This document shows positions 31,207 through 40,034 of a stretch of DNA of 64,000 nt, piece after piece; position 1 is the stretch's first letter, and each line of letters begins with the position of its first letter. Source of the DNA: an uncultured Clostridium sp. (GTDB lineage: Bacteria > Bacillota > Clostridia > TANB77 > CAG-508); NCBI GenBank assembly GCA_905213875.1, contig CAJMJN010000001.1, positions 1 through 64,000 on the forward strand, written 5' to 3'. The notes under the pieces are model-generated. The model ran no database searches, was not told the DNA's origin, and worked only from the letters and a program-made list of their open reading frames with translations. The position numbers and the translations under genes were made by a program.

Positions 31207-33549
31207 ATGCCAGAAATATTAGAAGGATTAAATAATAAACAATACGAAGCAGTAACTTCAACAGAAGGACCATGCCTAGTAATAGCAGGAGCAGGAAGTG
31301 GAAAAACAAAAGTTTTAACACACAAAATAGCATACCTAATACAAGAAAAAGGTGTAAAACCTTGGGACATATTAGCAATAACATTTACAAACAAAGCTGC
31401 AAACGAAATGAAAGAAAGAATTGCGAATTTAGTGGGAGAATCAGCCAAAGACATATGGATGGGAACATTCCACTCTATTTGTGTTAGAATTTTAAGAAGA
31501 TTTATAGATAGAATAGGTTTTGAAACATCATTCATAATATTTGATACATCAGATCAAAAAACATTAGTAAAAAACTGTTTAAAAGACTTATCAATAGATG
31601 ACAAAATGTTTAACGATAGAGCAGTGTTATCAGAAATAAGTAATGCAAAAAATGAAATGTTAACACCTGCTGAATATCAAGCAAAAGCAATGGGAGATTT
31701 TAGAAAAGAAAAAATTTCTACAGTATATGAATTATATCAAAAAAGATTAAAAGAGAATAATGCAATAGATTTTGACGACATTATAAATTATACAATAAAA
31801 ATTTTACAAGAAAATGAAGATGTAAGAGAATATTATTGTAATAAATTTAGATATATTTTAGTTGACGAGTATCAAGATACAAACAAATCACAATTTACAT
31901 TAGTTACAATTCTTGCATCAGCATATAAAAACATTACAGCCGTAGGAGATAATGACCAAGGAATTTATAGTTTCCGTGGAGCAGATATATCAAACATATT
32001 AAATTTTGAAAAAGATTTTAAAGGAACAAAAATAATAAAATTAGAGCAAAATTATAGATGTACAGGAAATATATTAAAAGCTGCAAATGCTGTAATAAAA
32101 AATAATGAAGTAAAATATAAAAAAGCATTGTGGACTGAAAACGAAGAAGGAAGTTTGCCAAAAGTATATCAAGCCAAAAACGAATATGATGAAGGAACTT
32201 ACATAGTAGAACAAATAGAACACTTAAAAAGAGAAGAATATTATAAATATTCAGACTTTGCAATTTTATATAGAATGAATACTCAATCAAGAGCAATAGA
32301 AGATATTTTAAGAAGAGAAAATATACCATATAAAATTATAGGTGGACTAAAATTCTATGAAAGAAAAGAAATAAAAGATACAATTGCATATTTAAGATTA
32401 ATACAAAATCCAAATGATAATCTAAGTTTGCGCAGAATAATAAATGAGCCTAAACGTGGAATAGGAAAAACAAGTTTAGATAAAATAGAGGCACTTTCAA
32501 ATGAAACTGAAATTTCAATGTATGAAATAATAAAAAGAGCAGACGAATTTGGATTAAATAGAGTATTTTTAAATTCAAGAGAATTTGTAAATGCAATAGA
32601 AGAATTAAGAGCCAAAAAAGACGAATTATCAGTATCTGAATTAATAAAAGAAACACTAAAAAAATCAGGTTATACAAAAGCATTAGAATTAGAAAATACA
32701 ATTGAGGCAGAAAATAGAATAGAAAACCTAGACGAATTTTTAACAGTTGCAATTGAATTTGAAGAGGAAGAAGCAGAAAATGGATTAAGCCAATTCCTAG
32801 AAGGAATTACATTATCTAGTGATATTGACAATTTAGAAGAGGACGAAGATTATGTAACATTAATGACATTACATAGTGCTAAAGGACTTGAATTCCCAGT
32901 AGTATTTTTAGTTGGAATGGAAGAGGGAATATTTCCAGGATATAAATCAATATCAGAACCAAAAGAACTAGAAGAAGAAAGGCGTCTATGTTATGTAGGA
33001 ATAACAAGAGCAAAAGAAAACTTATTTTTAACATGTAGCAAACAACGTACAATATTTGGTTCTACAAGTTATAATCAAACATCAAGGTTTTTAAAAGAAA
33101 TTCCAGAAGATTTATTAGAAGGATATGAAGAAGCATTTGGAGAGACAAGCAATAAAGATTCTATGTTAAGAGACAGTGACAGCGGATTTGGTTGGTCATA
33201 TGGAGCTGGAAGCAGAAGAAGCGGTACAGGAAATGGAAAAGTAACGAGTTATAAAATTGACAATAAAGAAGCGGCTTCAACAGTTGGTACAAAATCAACA
33301 TCAAACAATTTTGCATTTAGAACAGCAGAAAGTTTCTTAAATAATTTAACTAAAAAATCAGAATCTCAAAATGTAGATTTATCTAAATATCAAGCAGGGG
33401 TAAAAATATTCCATAAGAAATTTGGAGAAGGAATTATAAGCAAAGTAGAACCAGAAGGAGACGACCTAAAAGTAGATATAGATTTTAACAAAGTTGGACA
33501 TAAAAGATTAATGGCAAAATTTGCTAAATTAGAAGTAATTTCAGAATAA
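31207..33549 (+). CDS. pcrA: ATP-dependent DNA helicase PcrA/UvrD
   Basis: PcrA is a 3'-5' superfamily 1 helicase for repair and plasmid or rolling-circle replication. The 780-residue protein carries the SF1 motifs: Walker A VIAGAGSGKTKVLTHKIAYL, ITFTNKAANEMKER, GTFHSICVRILRR, Walker B ILVDEYQDTN, AVGDNDQGIYSFRGAD, LEQNYRCTGNI, LMTLHSAKGLEFPVVFL and EERRLCYVGITRAKE. The C-terminal Tudor-like region (GVKIFHKKFGEGIISKVE) that binds RNA polymerase is present. AAAGGAGA precedes the ATG. Confidence 0.97.
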   Translation: MPEILEGLNNKQYEAVTSTEGPCLVIAGAGSGKTKVLTHKIAYLIQEKGVKPWDILAITFTNKAANEMKERIANLVGESAKDIWMGTFHSICVRILRRFIDRIGFETSFIIFDTSDQKTLVKNCLKDLSIDDKMFNDRAVLSEISNAKNEMLTPAEYQAKAMGDFRKEKISTVYELYQKRLKENNAIDFDDIINYTIKILQENEDVREYYCNKFRYILVDEYQDTNKSQFTLVTILASAYKNITAVGDNDQGIYSFRGADISNILNFEKDFKGTKIIKLEQNYRCTGNILKAANAVIKNNEVKYKKALWTENEEGSLPKVYQAKNEYDEGTYIVEQIEHLKREEYYKYSDFAILYRMNTQSRAIEDILRRENIPYKIIGGLKFYERKEIKDTIAYLRLIQNPNDNLSLRRIINEPKRGIGKTSLDKIEALSNETEISMYEIIKRADEFGLNRVFLNSREFVNAIEELRAKKDELSVSELIKETLKKSGYTKALELENTIEAENRIENLDEFLTVAIEFEEEEAENGLSQFLEGITLSSDIDNLEEDEDYVTLMTLHSAKGLEFPVVFLVGMEEGIFPGYKSISEPKELEEERRLCYVGITRAKENLFLTCSKQRTIFGSTSYNQTSRFLKEIPEDLLEGYEEAFGETSNKDSMLRDSDSGFGWSYGAGSRRSGTGNGKVTSYKIDNKEAASTVGTKSTSNNFAFRTAESFLNNLTKKSESQNVDLSKYQAGVKIFHKKFGEGIISKVEPEGDDLKVDIDFNKVGHKRLMAKFAKLEVISE

Positions 33550-33574
33550 AATATTTAAGTAAGAAAAATAATAA

Positions 33575-33616
33575 AAAAGATTGCAAATTTTAAAATTATA
33601 ATTTGCAATCTTTTAA
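33575..33616. terminator. Bidirectional terminator between pcrA and the cotF-like pair
   Basis: AAAAGATTGCAAATT pairs with AATTTGCAATCTTTT. Both strands have T-runs and the flanking genes converge on it. Confidence 0.85.
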
Positions 33617-33621
33617 AAAAT

Positions 33622-33867
33622 CTATTGTTCTAATTCTGTTTTTACAGTATTAATTTCAGTTACTGTAGCTTTTTGAGCAGGAACATAATAACCTTTAGCT
33701 TGAGCAATTTTAAATAACTCATATTGAAAACTTTCATCACTATTTCTAATTTGTTGGAAAGTTTGTCTTAATTGCATATTTTCACATTCAGAAATCGCAG
33801 TTTGATAAGCTGTTAAATCAGATTTAACACCTGCTAAAATATCATTAACCATAACTTTTTCGTCCAT
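33622..33867 (-). CDS. CotF-like spore coat protein
   Basis: The 81-residue helical protein fits the coat F/ferritin-like small-protein group of Clostridia: VNDILAGVKSDLTAYQTAIS, CENMQLRQTFQQIRNSDESF and the conserved AQAKGYYVPAQKAT near the C-terminus. These proteins are found in spore coats; direct function is unknown. The ATG at 33867 has only a weak purine tract upstream. A better site, AAGGAG, lies about 47 bases away, separated by a 10-bp hairpin. It probably shares a unit with the gene upstream. Confidence 0.82.
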   Translation of the reverse strand: MDEKVMVNDILAGVKSDLTAYQTAISECENMQLRQTFQQIRNSDESFQYELFKIAQAKGYYVPAQKATVTEINTVKTELEQ

Positions 33868-33868
33868 A

Positions 33869-33912
33869 AAACTTTTTTCTAATTATTTAATTTTTACTTA
33901 TAAATAATTAGA
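33869..33912 (-). repeat. Hairpin between ribosome site and start of the cotF-like gene
   Basis: Minus-strand CTAATTATTT pairs with AAATAATTAG (10 bp, AT-only apart from one G-C pair). Folding it would bring the AAGGAG at 33915-33920 to about 14 bases from the ATG. Confidence 0.5.
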
Positions 33913-33913
33913 T

Positions 33914-33960
33914 ACTCCTTACTAATATATTTAGGCTTGGAAAAGGAAACCTATAAACCT
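33914..33960 (-). promoter_or_regulatory. Bulged-stem/SD-pairing leader motif, copy before the cotF-like gene
   Basis: Minus-strand GGTTT-AT-AGGTTT, loop CCTTTTCC, AAGCCT-AAA, then an AT-rich tail ending AAGGAG. The stem has the same unpaired AT as the copies before the VanW gene and minC, and CCTTT can pair with AAGGA. Confidence 0.55.
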
Positions 33961-33992
33961 TATTTTACTAAATAGTGCAATTTAAGCTACAA

Positions 33993-34184
33993 CTAATTAT
34001 TATTTAAAAAGCTCATAAGTTTTTGCTTTGTATTTAAAGCATCTTGAGCTGACTTAGTAAAAAGTTGTTTTATCTGTGGATCCACAGATTGAGCTGAATA
34101 AGTGTTTAATTTTTGATATACATTTTCATGTGCACCAATTAAATGTCTTAAATGTTGTAATTCCATTTGATTTAAATCTGGCAT
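33993..34184 (-). CDS. Small CotF-related helical protein, 63 aa
   Basis: The product is a two-helix protein (MELQHLRHLIGAHENVYQKL, DPQIKQLFTKSAQDALNTKQ) resembling the N-terminal or helical part of coat F proteins, which often occur in pairs. A GAAAGGAA site lies 10 bases before the ATG. It lies 125 bases upstream of the larger CotF-like gene on the same strand. The spore association is inferred from the family and the pairing. Confidence 0.75.
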   Translation of the reverse strand: MPDLNQMELQHLRHLIGAHENVYQKLNTYSAQSVDPQIKQLFTKSAQDALNTKQKLMSFLNNN

Positions 34185-34346
34185 TTTTAATCATTCCTTT
34201 CATTTTTGTTTACAAATATATTATTTGCTTTTTTAAAATTTTTATTCAAAAAAATTCAAAAAATGAAAAAACGAGAAAAAACGAATAAAAAAGAGATTAA
34301 GCTTAAAAAACTTTGAAAACCTACGGAAATTAAGTTTTAAATATTC

Positions 34347-34375
34347 TTGCAAAAAAACAAATATTACAATATTAT
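34347..34375 (+). promoter_or_regulatory. Promoter of the M23 peptidase gene
   Basis: TTGCAA and TATTAT are separated by 17 bp, ending 36 bases before the ATG at 34412. Confidence 0.6.
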
Positions 34376-34411
34376 TACAAGTGTAAAATGGGGTACAAAG
34401 GAGATATTTTA

Positions 34412-35434
34412 ATGTTAAAAAAAGTATTAATACACACAAGGAGAAGCATAAAATTGGTAGTTCTTATTATAATTGCAACTTTTCTAATTGTAGGTGCAAT
34501 AGCATTTTTGTATAAACCAACTTATAGTGTATATATAAAAGGAGAGCAAATTGGATATACAGAAGATAGGGGAAAATTACAACATGAAATAAATGATTAT
34601 GTTGATCATGGAGATGGTACAAATTCAAATGTAGCATTTGTTCAAGTTGAAGATTTGCCAGAATATAAACTGTGCCTATTAAAGAAAAATATAGTAACAA
34701 ATGATGATGAGATAATGGACCAAATCAAAGAGTCAGGAGTAACATATTATAGATATTATGCAATAACAGACAATCAAGAAGAAAAATTATATGTTTCAAA
34801 TTTTGAAGAGGCAGAAAATGTGGTTAATACTTTAAAAGAAAAGGATAGCTCAAATATAGATAATATAGCAATAGAAGAAAAATATGAAACAGAAATGCAA
34901 AATCTAACAGAAAAAGAAACAGCTGTATCAGAATTATATGTAGAAAAACCAAAAGTTGAAGTAGCTAAAAAAACATCTACAACAACTACAACTAAATATG
35001 CTTCTACAGGTCAAGTAAATACAGCATTAAATACATCAGGAGGGAAAGCAAATTTAGGAATTAGTTTAATAAAACCAATATCAGGAATAATAACATCAAG
35101 ATTTGGTGCTAGAAGTTCAATAAGGGTTTCTACACATACCGGGTTAGACATATCAGCTCAAACTGGAACACCTATTTCAGCTGCAGCTTCTGGAACAGTA
35201 ACATTTTCTGGATATAAAGGATCATATGGAAACATGATAGTAATAACTCATGGTAATGGAGTTCAGACATATTATGGACATTGTAGCAAACTATATGTAT
35301 CAGCTGGAACACAAGTATCACAAGGTCAAACAATAGCAGCAGTAGGTTCTACTGGAAATTCAACAGGGCCACATTTACATTTAGAAATACGTGTAAATGG
35401 AGTTGCATATAATCCACAAAATTACTTGTATTAA
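34412..35434 (+). CDS. Membrane-anchored M23 family peptidoglycan endopeptidase
   Basis: The 340-residue protein has one N-terminal membrane span (LVVLIIIATFLIVGAIAFL), an extracellular region of about 180 residues with a Thr-rich linker, and a C-terminal LytM/M23 metallopeptidase. Zinc ligands lie in THTGLD (about residue 241) and HLHLEIR (about 320), within the frame TSRFGARSS...GNMIVITHGNGVQTYYGH. It should cut peptide cross-bridges in the cell wall or spore cortex. The ATG at 34412 follows AAAGGAG; an upstream in-frame ATG at 34388 lacks a site. Confidence 0.93.
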   Translation: MLKKVLIHTRRSIKLVVLIIIATFLIVGAIAFLYKPTYSVYIKGEQIGYTEDRGKLQHEINDYVDHGDGTNSNVAFVQVEDLPEYKLCLLKKNIVTNDDEIMDQIKESGVTYYRYYAITDNQEEKLYVSNFEEAENVVNTLKEKDSSNIDNIAIEEKYETEMQNLTEKETAVSELYVEKPKVEVAKKTSTTTTTKYASTGQVNTALNTSGGKANLGISLIKPISGIITSRFGARSSIRVSTHTGLDISAQTGTPISAAASGTVTFSGYKGSYGNMIVITHGNGVQTYYGHCSKLYVSAGTQVSQGQTIAAVGSTGNSTGPHLHLEIRVNGVAYNPQNYLY

Positions 35435-35449
35435 TTAATATAAAAATAA

Positions 35450-35492
35450 AAAATACCCCTTCAAATATTAAAAATTTGAGGGAGGTATTTTT
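35450..35492 (+). terminator. Intrinsic terminator after the M23 gene
   Basis: AATACC-CTTCAAAT pairs with ATTTGAGG-GGTATT (small internal loop), followed by T6. Confidence 0.8.
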
Positions 35493-35516
35493 TACTTTAT
35501 CAAAGTTATATTTTAA

Positions 35517-36137
35517 TTAATGCACAAAATATTTAATACCTGTTAAAATAGCATTGTTTTTTATAATAGCTTTGCCATGTTCAAATAATTTGTTTTCAAA
35601 ATTAGAAGATAAATTAGCCATAGATAAAAATTCAGAAATAGAAATATAAAAATTTTGCATAATATCTTTGGAAATATTATTATTTCTAATTAATAAATAA
35701 TAATTGTTATTATATAAATACAAACTAGAACATTTAGAAATTTTAGTTATATTAGAAAAATTATTATTTAAATATGTACATAAATCACAAAAGACATCAA
35801 AATTATCTAATTTATAAATTGCTTTAGTTGCAGAAATATTTAAATTTTTCATTTTTACTTTAGGACGTTTACCTGTTTGAGTATTAGATTTATCAACATA
35901 TTTTGTTATAGTAAAAATCAAATATTCATCTGTAGTAGAAAATGCTTCAACTAAAATTTTACAACCATCTGTATTAAAACCTACTTCAGTTTTAGCTTTT
36001 TCTAGCATATCAAGAAAAAAGCCTTGAGAATCTAAAGTCCTTGACAAAAGTGCTTTGAAATCTAAATTCTTATTTTCTAAATCATAAGAATTTACAATAA
36101 TACGTATTTTATTTTCAGTCAACTTTTCTATTTTCAT
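35517..36137 (-). CDS. mecA: Adaptor protein MecA
   Basis: MecA-type adaptors deliver substrates to the ClpC-ClpP protease and control competence and sporulation in Bacillus. The 206-residue protein starts MKIEKLTENKIRIIV like the family. It has an Asn/Ser-rich middle (ATKAIYKLDNFDVFCDLC) and the C-terminal ClpC-binding half with NNYYLLIRNN and EHGKAIIKNNAI. AAGGAGGGA precedes the ATG at some distance. It is a single gene, convergent with the M23 peptidase. Confidence 0.88.
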   Translation of the reverse strand: MKIEKLTENKIRIIVNSYDLENKNLDFKALLSRTLDSQGFFLDMLEKAKTEVGFNTDGCKILVEAFSTTDEYLIFTITKYVDKSNTQTGKRPKVKMKNLNISATKAIYKLDNFDVFCDLCTYLNNNFSNITKISKCSSLYLYNNNYYLLIRNNNISKDIMQNFYISISEFLSMANLSSNFENKLFEHGKAIIKNNAILTGIKYFVH

Positions 36138-36293
36138 AAAGACAAGTCCCTCCTTGTTAAATACTAATTCTATTATACTACTAATAATATTATATTTAAA
36201 TGTATAAATTTTGGTAATATATTTTGAAAATTTATTATACTATAACACATGACAAAATACAAATCAATTGTGAAAAATTTACACAAAATTCAC

Positions 36294-36322
36294 TTGAAAA
36301 ATTTAGTAATTCAATATATAAT
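36294..36322 (+). promoter_or_regulatory. Promoter of the DUF4321-radC-mre unit
   Basis: TTGAAA and TATAAT are separated by 17 bp; the first ATG is at 36382. Confidence 0.75.
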
Positions 36323-36381
36323 ATCAATGGAGTAAAAAATAAACAGCCGTAAGTAAAAGCGGAATTTTGGAGGTAGAAAAA

Positions 36382-36639
36382 ATGGCAACAAAAGAAAAAA
36401 ATATATGGATATTATTAATATTTATTTTATCTGGACTAGTAGTAGGTGGATTATTAGGAGAATTAGCATCAAGAGTTGACTGGCTTTGGTGGCTATCATA
36501 TAGCCAAATTTTTGGACTACAAACACCAATAACATTAGACTTAAGCATAATGCAAATAACATTTGCATTAATGTTTAAAATAAGTATTTCAAGCATAATA
36601 GGTTTAGTATTAGCAGTTTTTATTTATAAAAAAATATAA
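36382..36639 (+). CDS. DUF4321-type small membrane protein
   Basis: The 85-residue protein has two membrane spans (ILLIFILSGLVVGGLLGEL and FKISISSIIGLVLAVFIYKKI) joined by a Trp/Tyr-rich loop (VDWLWWLSYSQIFGL). This layout and its place before radC-mreB match the DUF4321 family common in Clostridia, whose function is unknown. The ATG at 36382 is 8 bases after TTGGAGG. Confidence 0.8.
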   Translation: MATKEKNIWILLIFILSGLVVGGLLGELASRVDWLWWLSYSQIFGLQTPITLDLSIMQITFALMFKISISSIIGLVLAVFIYKKI

Positions 36640-36682
36640 AACAAAACAAGGGGCAATAAAGACCAGAGAAAGGAAAATACTA

Positions 36683-37393
36683 TTGTCAATAAAAATAAAG
36701 GAATTACCAGAATTAGAAAGACCATACGAAAAATTAGAAATGTATGGAGAAAAAACACTTTCAAATGCGGAATTACTTGCAATAATAATAAAAACGGGGA
36801 CAAAAGAAGAAACATCAGTGCAATTAGCACAAAGATTGTTAAGCCTAAATAAAACAACTAAAGAAGATTTAAATTATTTACAAACACTTTCAATTGAAGA
36901 ATTAATGGAAGTTAAAGGAATAGGCAAAGTAAAAGCAATACAACTAAAAGCAGTTGGAGAAATTTCTGCACGTATGTTTAGCAAAACCAAATATAAAAAA
37001 ATGTTTATAAATGAGCCAAAAGATTTAGCAGAAATTTTAATAGGAAATATAAAATCAGAAACAAATGAAAAAGTAAAAATTGCAATATTAAATTCAAGAA
37101 ATCAATTATTAAAAATACAAGATATTGCAAGTGGAGGAATAGACTTTATAAATATTGAAGTAAAAGAAATATTAACAGAACCAATAAAAATGAAAGCACC
37201 TAAATATATTTTAGTACATAATCATCCAGGAGAAAGTGCAAAACCAAGTAAAAATGATATAGAATATACAAAAACATTATATAAATTGTCACAATTATTT
37301 AATATTGAATTAGTTGATCATATAATTATTGCTGGAATGAATTATACAAGTATTTTTATGGAATGGTTAACAAAAGAAGAATTACAAAATTAA
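36683..37393 (+). CDS. radC: RadC family JAB-domain protein
   Basis: The 236-residue protein has the N-terminal HhH-like region ([34 protein letters not shown]) and the C-terminal JAMM metal site ([17 protein letters not shown]). RadC was once linked to DNA repair; its activity is still debated. The start is TTG at 36683 behind AGAAAGGA. radC before mreBCD is the classic Firmicutes order. Confidence 0.94.
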   Translation: MSIKIKELPELERPYEKLEMYGEKTLSNAELLAIIIKTGTKEETSVQLAQRLLSLNKTTKEDLNYLQTLSIEELMEVKGIGKVKAIQLKAVGEISARMFSKTKYKKMFINEPKDLAEILIGNIKSETNEKVKIAILNSRNQLLKIQDIASGGIDFINIEVKEILTEPIKMKAPKYILVHNHPGESAKPSKNDIEYTKTLYKLSQLFNIELVDHIIIAGMNYTSIFMEWLTKEELQN

Positions 37394-37431
37394 AAATAAA
37401 AATGCCAATAAAAAGAGAGGAAAGAATTAAT

Positions 37432-38466
37432 ATGAAATTTTTTGCATGGGGATCAAAAGATATAGGAATTGACTTAGGAACAGCTAACATTTTAGTAACT
37501 TTAAAAGGAAAAGGAATTGTACTAAAAGAACCATCAGTAGTAGCTATAAATAGAAGAAATGGAAATATAGTTGCAACAGGAAATGAAGCAAAAGAAATGT
37601 TAGGAAGAACACCTGAACAAATAAAAGCTGTAAGACCAATGAAAGATGGTGTAATAGCAGACTTTACAGCAACACAATTAATGTTAAAAAATATAATTGG
37701 AAAAGTAGGAAAAAGATACAATATAGGTAGACCAAGAGTTGTTGTAGGAGTACCATCAGGAATTACAGAAGTAGAAGAAAGAGCTGTAGAAGAAGCAGTA
37801 ATGCAGGCAGGAGCAAAAGAAGTTTATTTAATAGAAGAACCAATGGCAGCAGCTATTGGAGCATCTTTAGATGTTGGAGAACCAAGTGGAAATATTATTG
37901 TAGATATTGGTGGTGGAACAACAGAAGTAGCTGTAATATCATTAGGAGGAATAGTTGTAAGCCACTCATTAAGAGTTGCAGGAGACGAATTAGATGAAGA
38001 AATCGTAAACTATATAAAACGTGAAATGAACTTAGCAGTGGGAGATACAACAGCTGAACAAATTAAAATGCAATTAGGATGTGCAATGCCACTTATGACA
38101 GAAATGTCAATGGAAATAAGAGGTAGAGATTTAACAACAGGATTACCTAGAAATATGACAATAACATCAACACAAGTAGAAGAAGCAATAAAAGAATCAA
38201 TAACAAAAATAGTTGATATAGTTAAATTGACTTTGGAAAAAACACCACCAGAATTAGCAGCAGATATTATGGAAAAAGGAATAGTACTTGCAGGTGGAGG
38301 AGCATTAATAAAAAATCTAGACAAATTATTAAGTACTGAAACAGGCATGCCTGTATATATTGCAGATGAACCATTAGACTGTGTCGTAAGAGGAGCAGGA
38401 AAAACATTAGAAGATATAGAACGTTTGGGTAGAGTATTAGTTAATGCTCGAAATAAAAAATACTAG
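37432..38466 (+). CDS. mreB: Rod shape-determining protein MreB
   Basis: MreB is the actin-like filament that positions lateral wall synthesis. The 344-residue protein shows the phosphate-binding loop [66 protein letters not shown] and [13 protein letters not shown]. The ATG at 37432 follows AGAGGAAAG; upstream in-frame starts from 37363 overlap radC and lack conservation. mreC and mreD follow. Confidence 0.97.
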   Translation: MKFFAWGSKDIGIDLGTANILVTLKGKGIVLKEPSVVAINRRNGNIVATGNEAKEMLGRTPEQIKAVRPMKDGVIADFTATQLMLKNIIGKVGKRYNIGRPRVVVGVPSGITEVEERAVEEAVMQAGAKEVYLIEEPMAAAIGASLDVGEPSGNIIVDIGGGTTEVAVISLGGIVVSHSLRVAGDELDEEIVNYIKREMNLAVGDTTAEQIKMQLGCAMPLMTEMSMEIRGRDLTTGLPRNMTITSTQVEEAIKESITKIVDIVKLTLEKTPPELAADIMEKGIVLAGGGALIKNLDKLLSTETGMPVYIADEPLDCVVRGAGKTLEDIERLGRVLVNARNKKY

Positions 38467-38497
38467 TTTTAAAATAATTATAATTTTATCTGCGTCA

Positions 38498-38557
38498 AGT
38501 TCTATTTAAAACGCAGTTACATACAAAAGTATGCGCTTTTGATTTTTAAATAGAACT
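38498..38557. repeat. Inverted repeat between mreB and mreC with alternative pairing
   Basis: AGTTCTATTTAAAA (38498) pairs with TTTTTAAATAGAACT (38543), enclosing CATAC/GTATG. Upstream CTGCGT (38490) can instead pair with ACGCAG (38511), which would open the long stem. Confidence 0.6.
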
Positions 38558-38606
38558 TTCCTTGCTAAAATTTAATTCTTTTAAAACTCAAGAATAGGAG
38601 TAGAAA

Positions 38607-39422
38607 ATGTACAGAAACAAAAAAAGTGGAATTATAGGAATAGTTGTAACTGTAATAATTTTAATATTAATTGTAATATTTTCAAATGGTAAAAGTAATA
38701 GTAACTTTTTTGAAAATGCTGCAACTAATTTAGTTATGCCAATACAAAATGGTTTAACATATCTAAAAAACAAGTTAAGTGGTAATAGTACATTTTTCGC
38801 AGATATCAATAATTTAAAACAAGAAAATGAAAACTTACAAAAGAAAAATGATGAATTGGAACAATCATTACGAGAACTGGAAAATATAAGAACACAAAAT
38901 GAAACATTAAAAGAATATTTGAATCTGACTGAAAAATATGGAGAATACAAAACAATACCAGGATATGTAATAAATAAAGACATAAGTAATTATTCAAAAA
39001 CAATAGTTATAAATATAGGTAGTGATGATGGAGTAAAAGAAAATATGACAGTAATAGGAAATGAAGGTCTAGTTGGACATGTAATTTCAGTAACATCATC
39101 AACAGCAAAAGTTCAAACAATAATAGATACAGCAAGTTCTATAAGTTGTTCAATGAGTACAACCAAAGATAGTATAGTATGTAAAGGAACACTTGATGAA
39201 GAATCAGCATTAAAAGCAATGTATTTACCAACAGATGCAAATATAATTCAAGGTGATAGCGTAGAAACATCAGGACTTGGAGGAATATACCCAAAAGGAA
39301 TACATGTAGGAACAATAAAAAAAGTTTCCAATAGTAAAAATATGACAGATAGATATGCAATAGTGGAAACAGCAGTTGATTTTAGCAAGTTGGATACGGT
39401 GCTTGTTGTTACGAACCAATAG
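38607..39422 (+). CDS. mreC: Rod shape-determining protein MreC
   Basis: MreC links cytoplasmic MreB with periplasm-side wall enzymes such as PBP2. The 271-residue protein has an N-terminal span (GIIGIVVTVIILILIVIF), a coiled coil (INNLKQENENLQKKNDELEQ, then a further heptad run) and the beta-barrel C-domain with VINKDISNYSKTIVINIGSDDG, GNEGLVGHVISV and SGLGGIYPKGIHVG. GGAGTAG precedes the ATG. mreD starts 18 bases after the stop. Confidence 0.95.
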   Translation: MYRNKKSGIIGIVVTVIILILIVIFSNGKSNSNFFENAATNLVMPIQNGLTYLKNKLSGNSTFFADINNLKQENENLQKKNDELEQSLRELENIRTQNETLKEYLNLTEKYGEYKTIPGYVINKDISNYSKTIVINIGSDDGVKENMTVIGNEGLVGHVISVTSSTAKVQTIIDTASSISCSMSTTKDSIVCKGTLDEESALKAMYLPTDANIIQGDSVETSGLGGIYPKGIHVGTIKKVSNSKNMTDRYAIVETAVDFSKLDTVLVVTNQ

Positions 39423-39440
39423 AAAGGAAAATGTTAAAAA

Positions 39441-39974
39441 ATGAAAAAAACGATAATTAATATAGTTTTAATATTAACAATACTAATTATATATTATTTG
39501 CAATCAAACTTTTTTACATGGTTTAACATAGCTGGAATATTACCCAATTTATTTATAATATTAACATTATTTATTGGATTATTTTCAACAAGAACAATGG
39601 GAACAATATATGGAATTGTAATAGGATTAATACTAGACTTACTATTAGGTAACAATGTTGGAGCAAATGCAGCAACATTAGGAATAATAGGATTTTTAGC
39701 AGGTGAATTTGACAGAAATTTTTCCAAAGATAGTAGAATGACAATAATGTTAATGGTACTTTGTGCTACAATCTTAGTAGAAAGTGCAAATTATTTATTA
39801 AGATATGTGATATTATCAATCAATGTAGAAATATGGAGTTTTATAACAATTTTAGTAATAGAAATAATATTTAATTGTATATTAACAATAATTTTATATC
39901 CATTAATACAAAAAGCAGGATATTATATAGAAAATGAATATAAAGGAAACAAAATTTTAACAAGATATTTTTAA
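39441..39974 (+). CDS. mreD: Rod shape-determining protein MreD
   Basis: MreD is the integral membrane component of the elongasome. The 177 residues contain about five hydrophobic segments. Family features include LQSNFFTWFNIAGILPNLFIIL, FIGLFSTRTMGTIYGIVIGLI and LDLLLGNNVGANA. GAAAGGAAA precedes the ATG. Position after mreC and before a class B penicillin-binding protein supports the call. Confidence 0.92.
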   Translation: MKKTIINIVLILTILIIYYLQSNFFTWFNIAGILPNLFIILTLFIGLFSTRTMGTIYGIVIGLILDLLLGNNVGANAATLGIIGFLAGEFDRNFSKDSRMTIMLMVLCATILVESANYLLRYVILSINVEIWSFITILVIEIIFNCILTIILYPLIQKAGYYIENEYKGNKILTRYF

Positions 39975-40034
39975 AAAATAAGTTCAAAAACGTGGCAAAC
40001 AAAAATAGAAGAAAAAAAGGAAGAAGGTGAAGGT

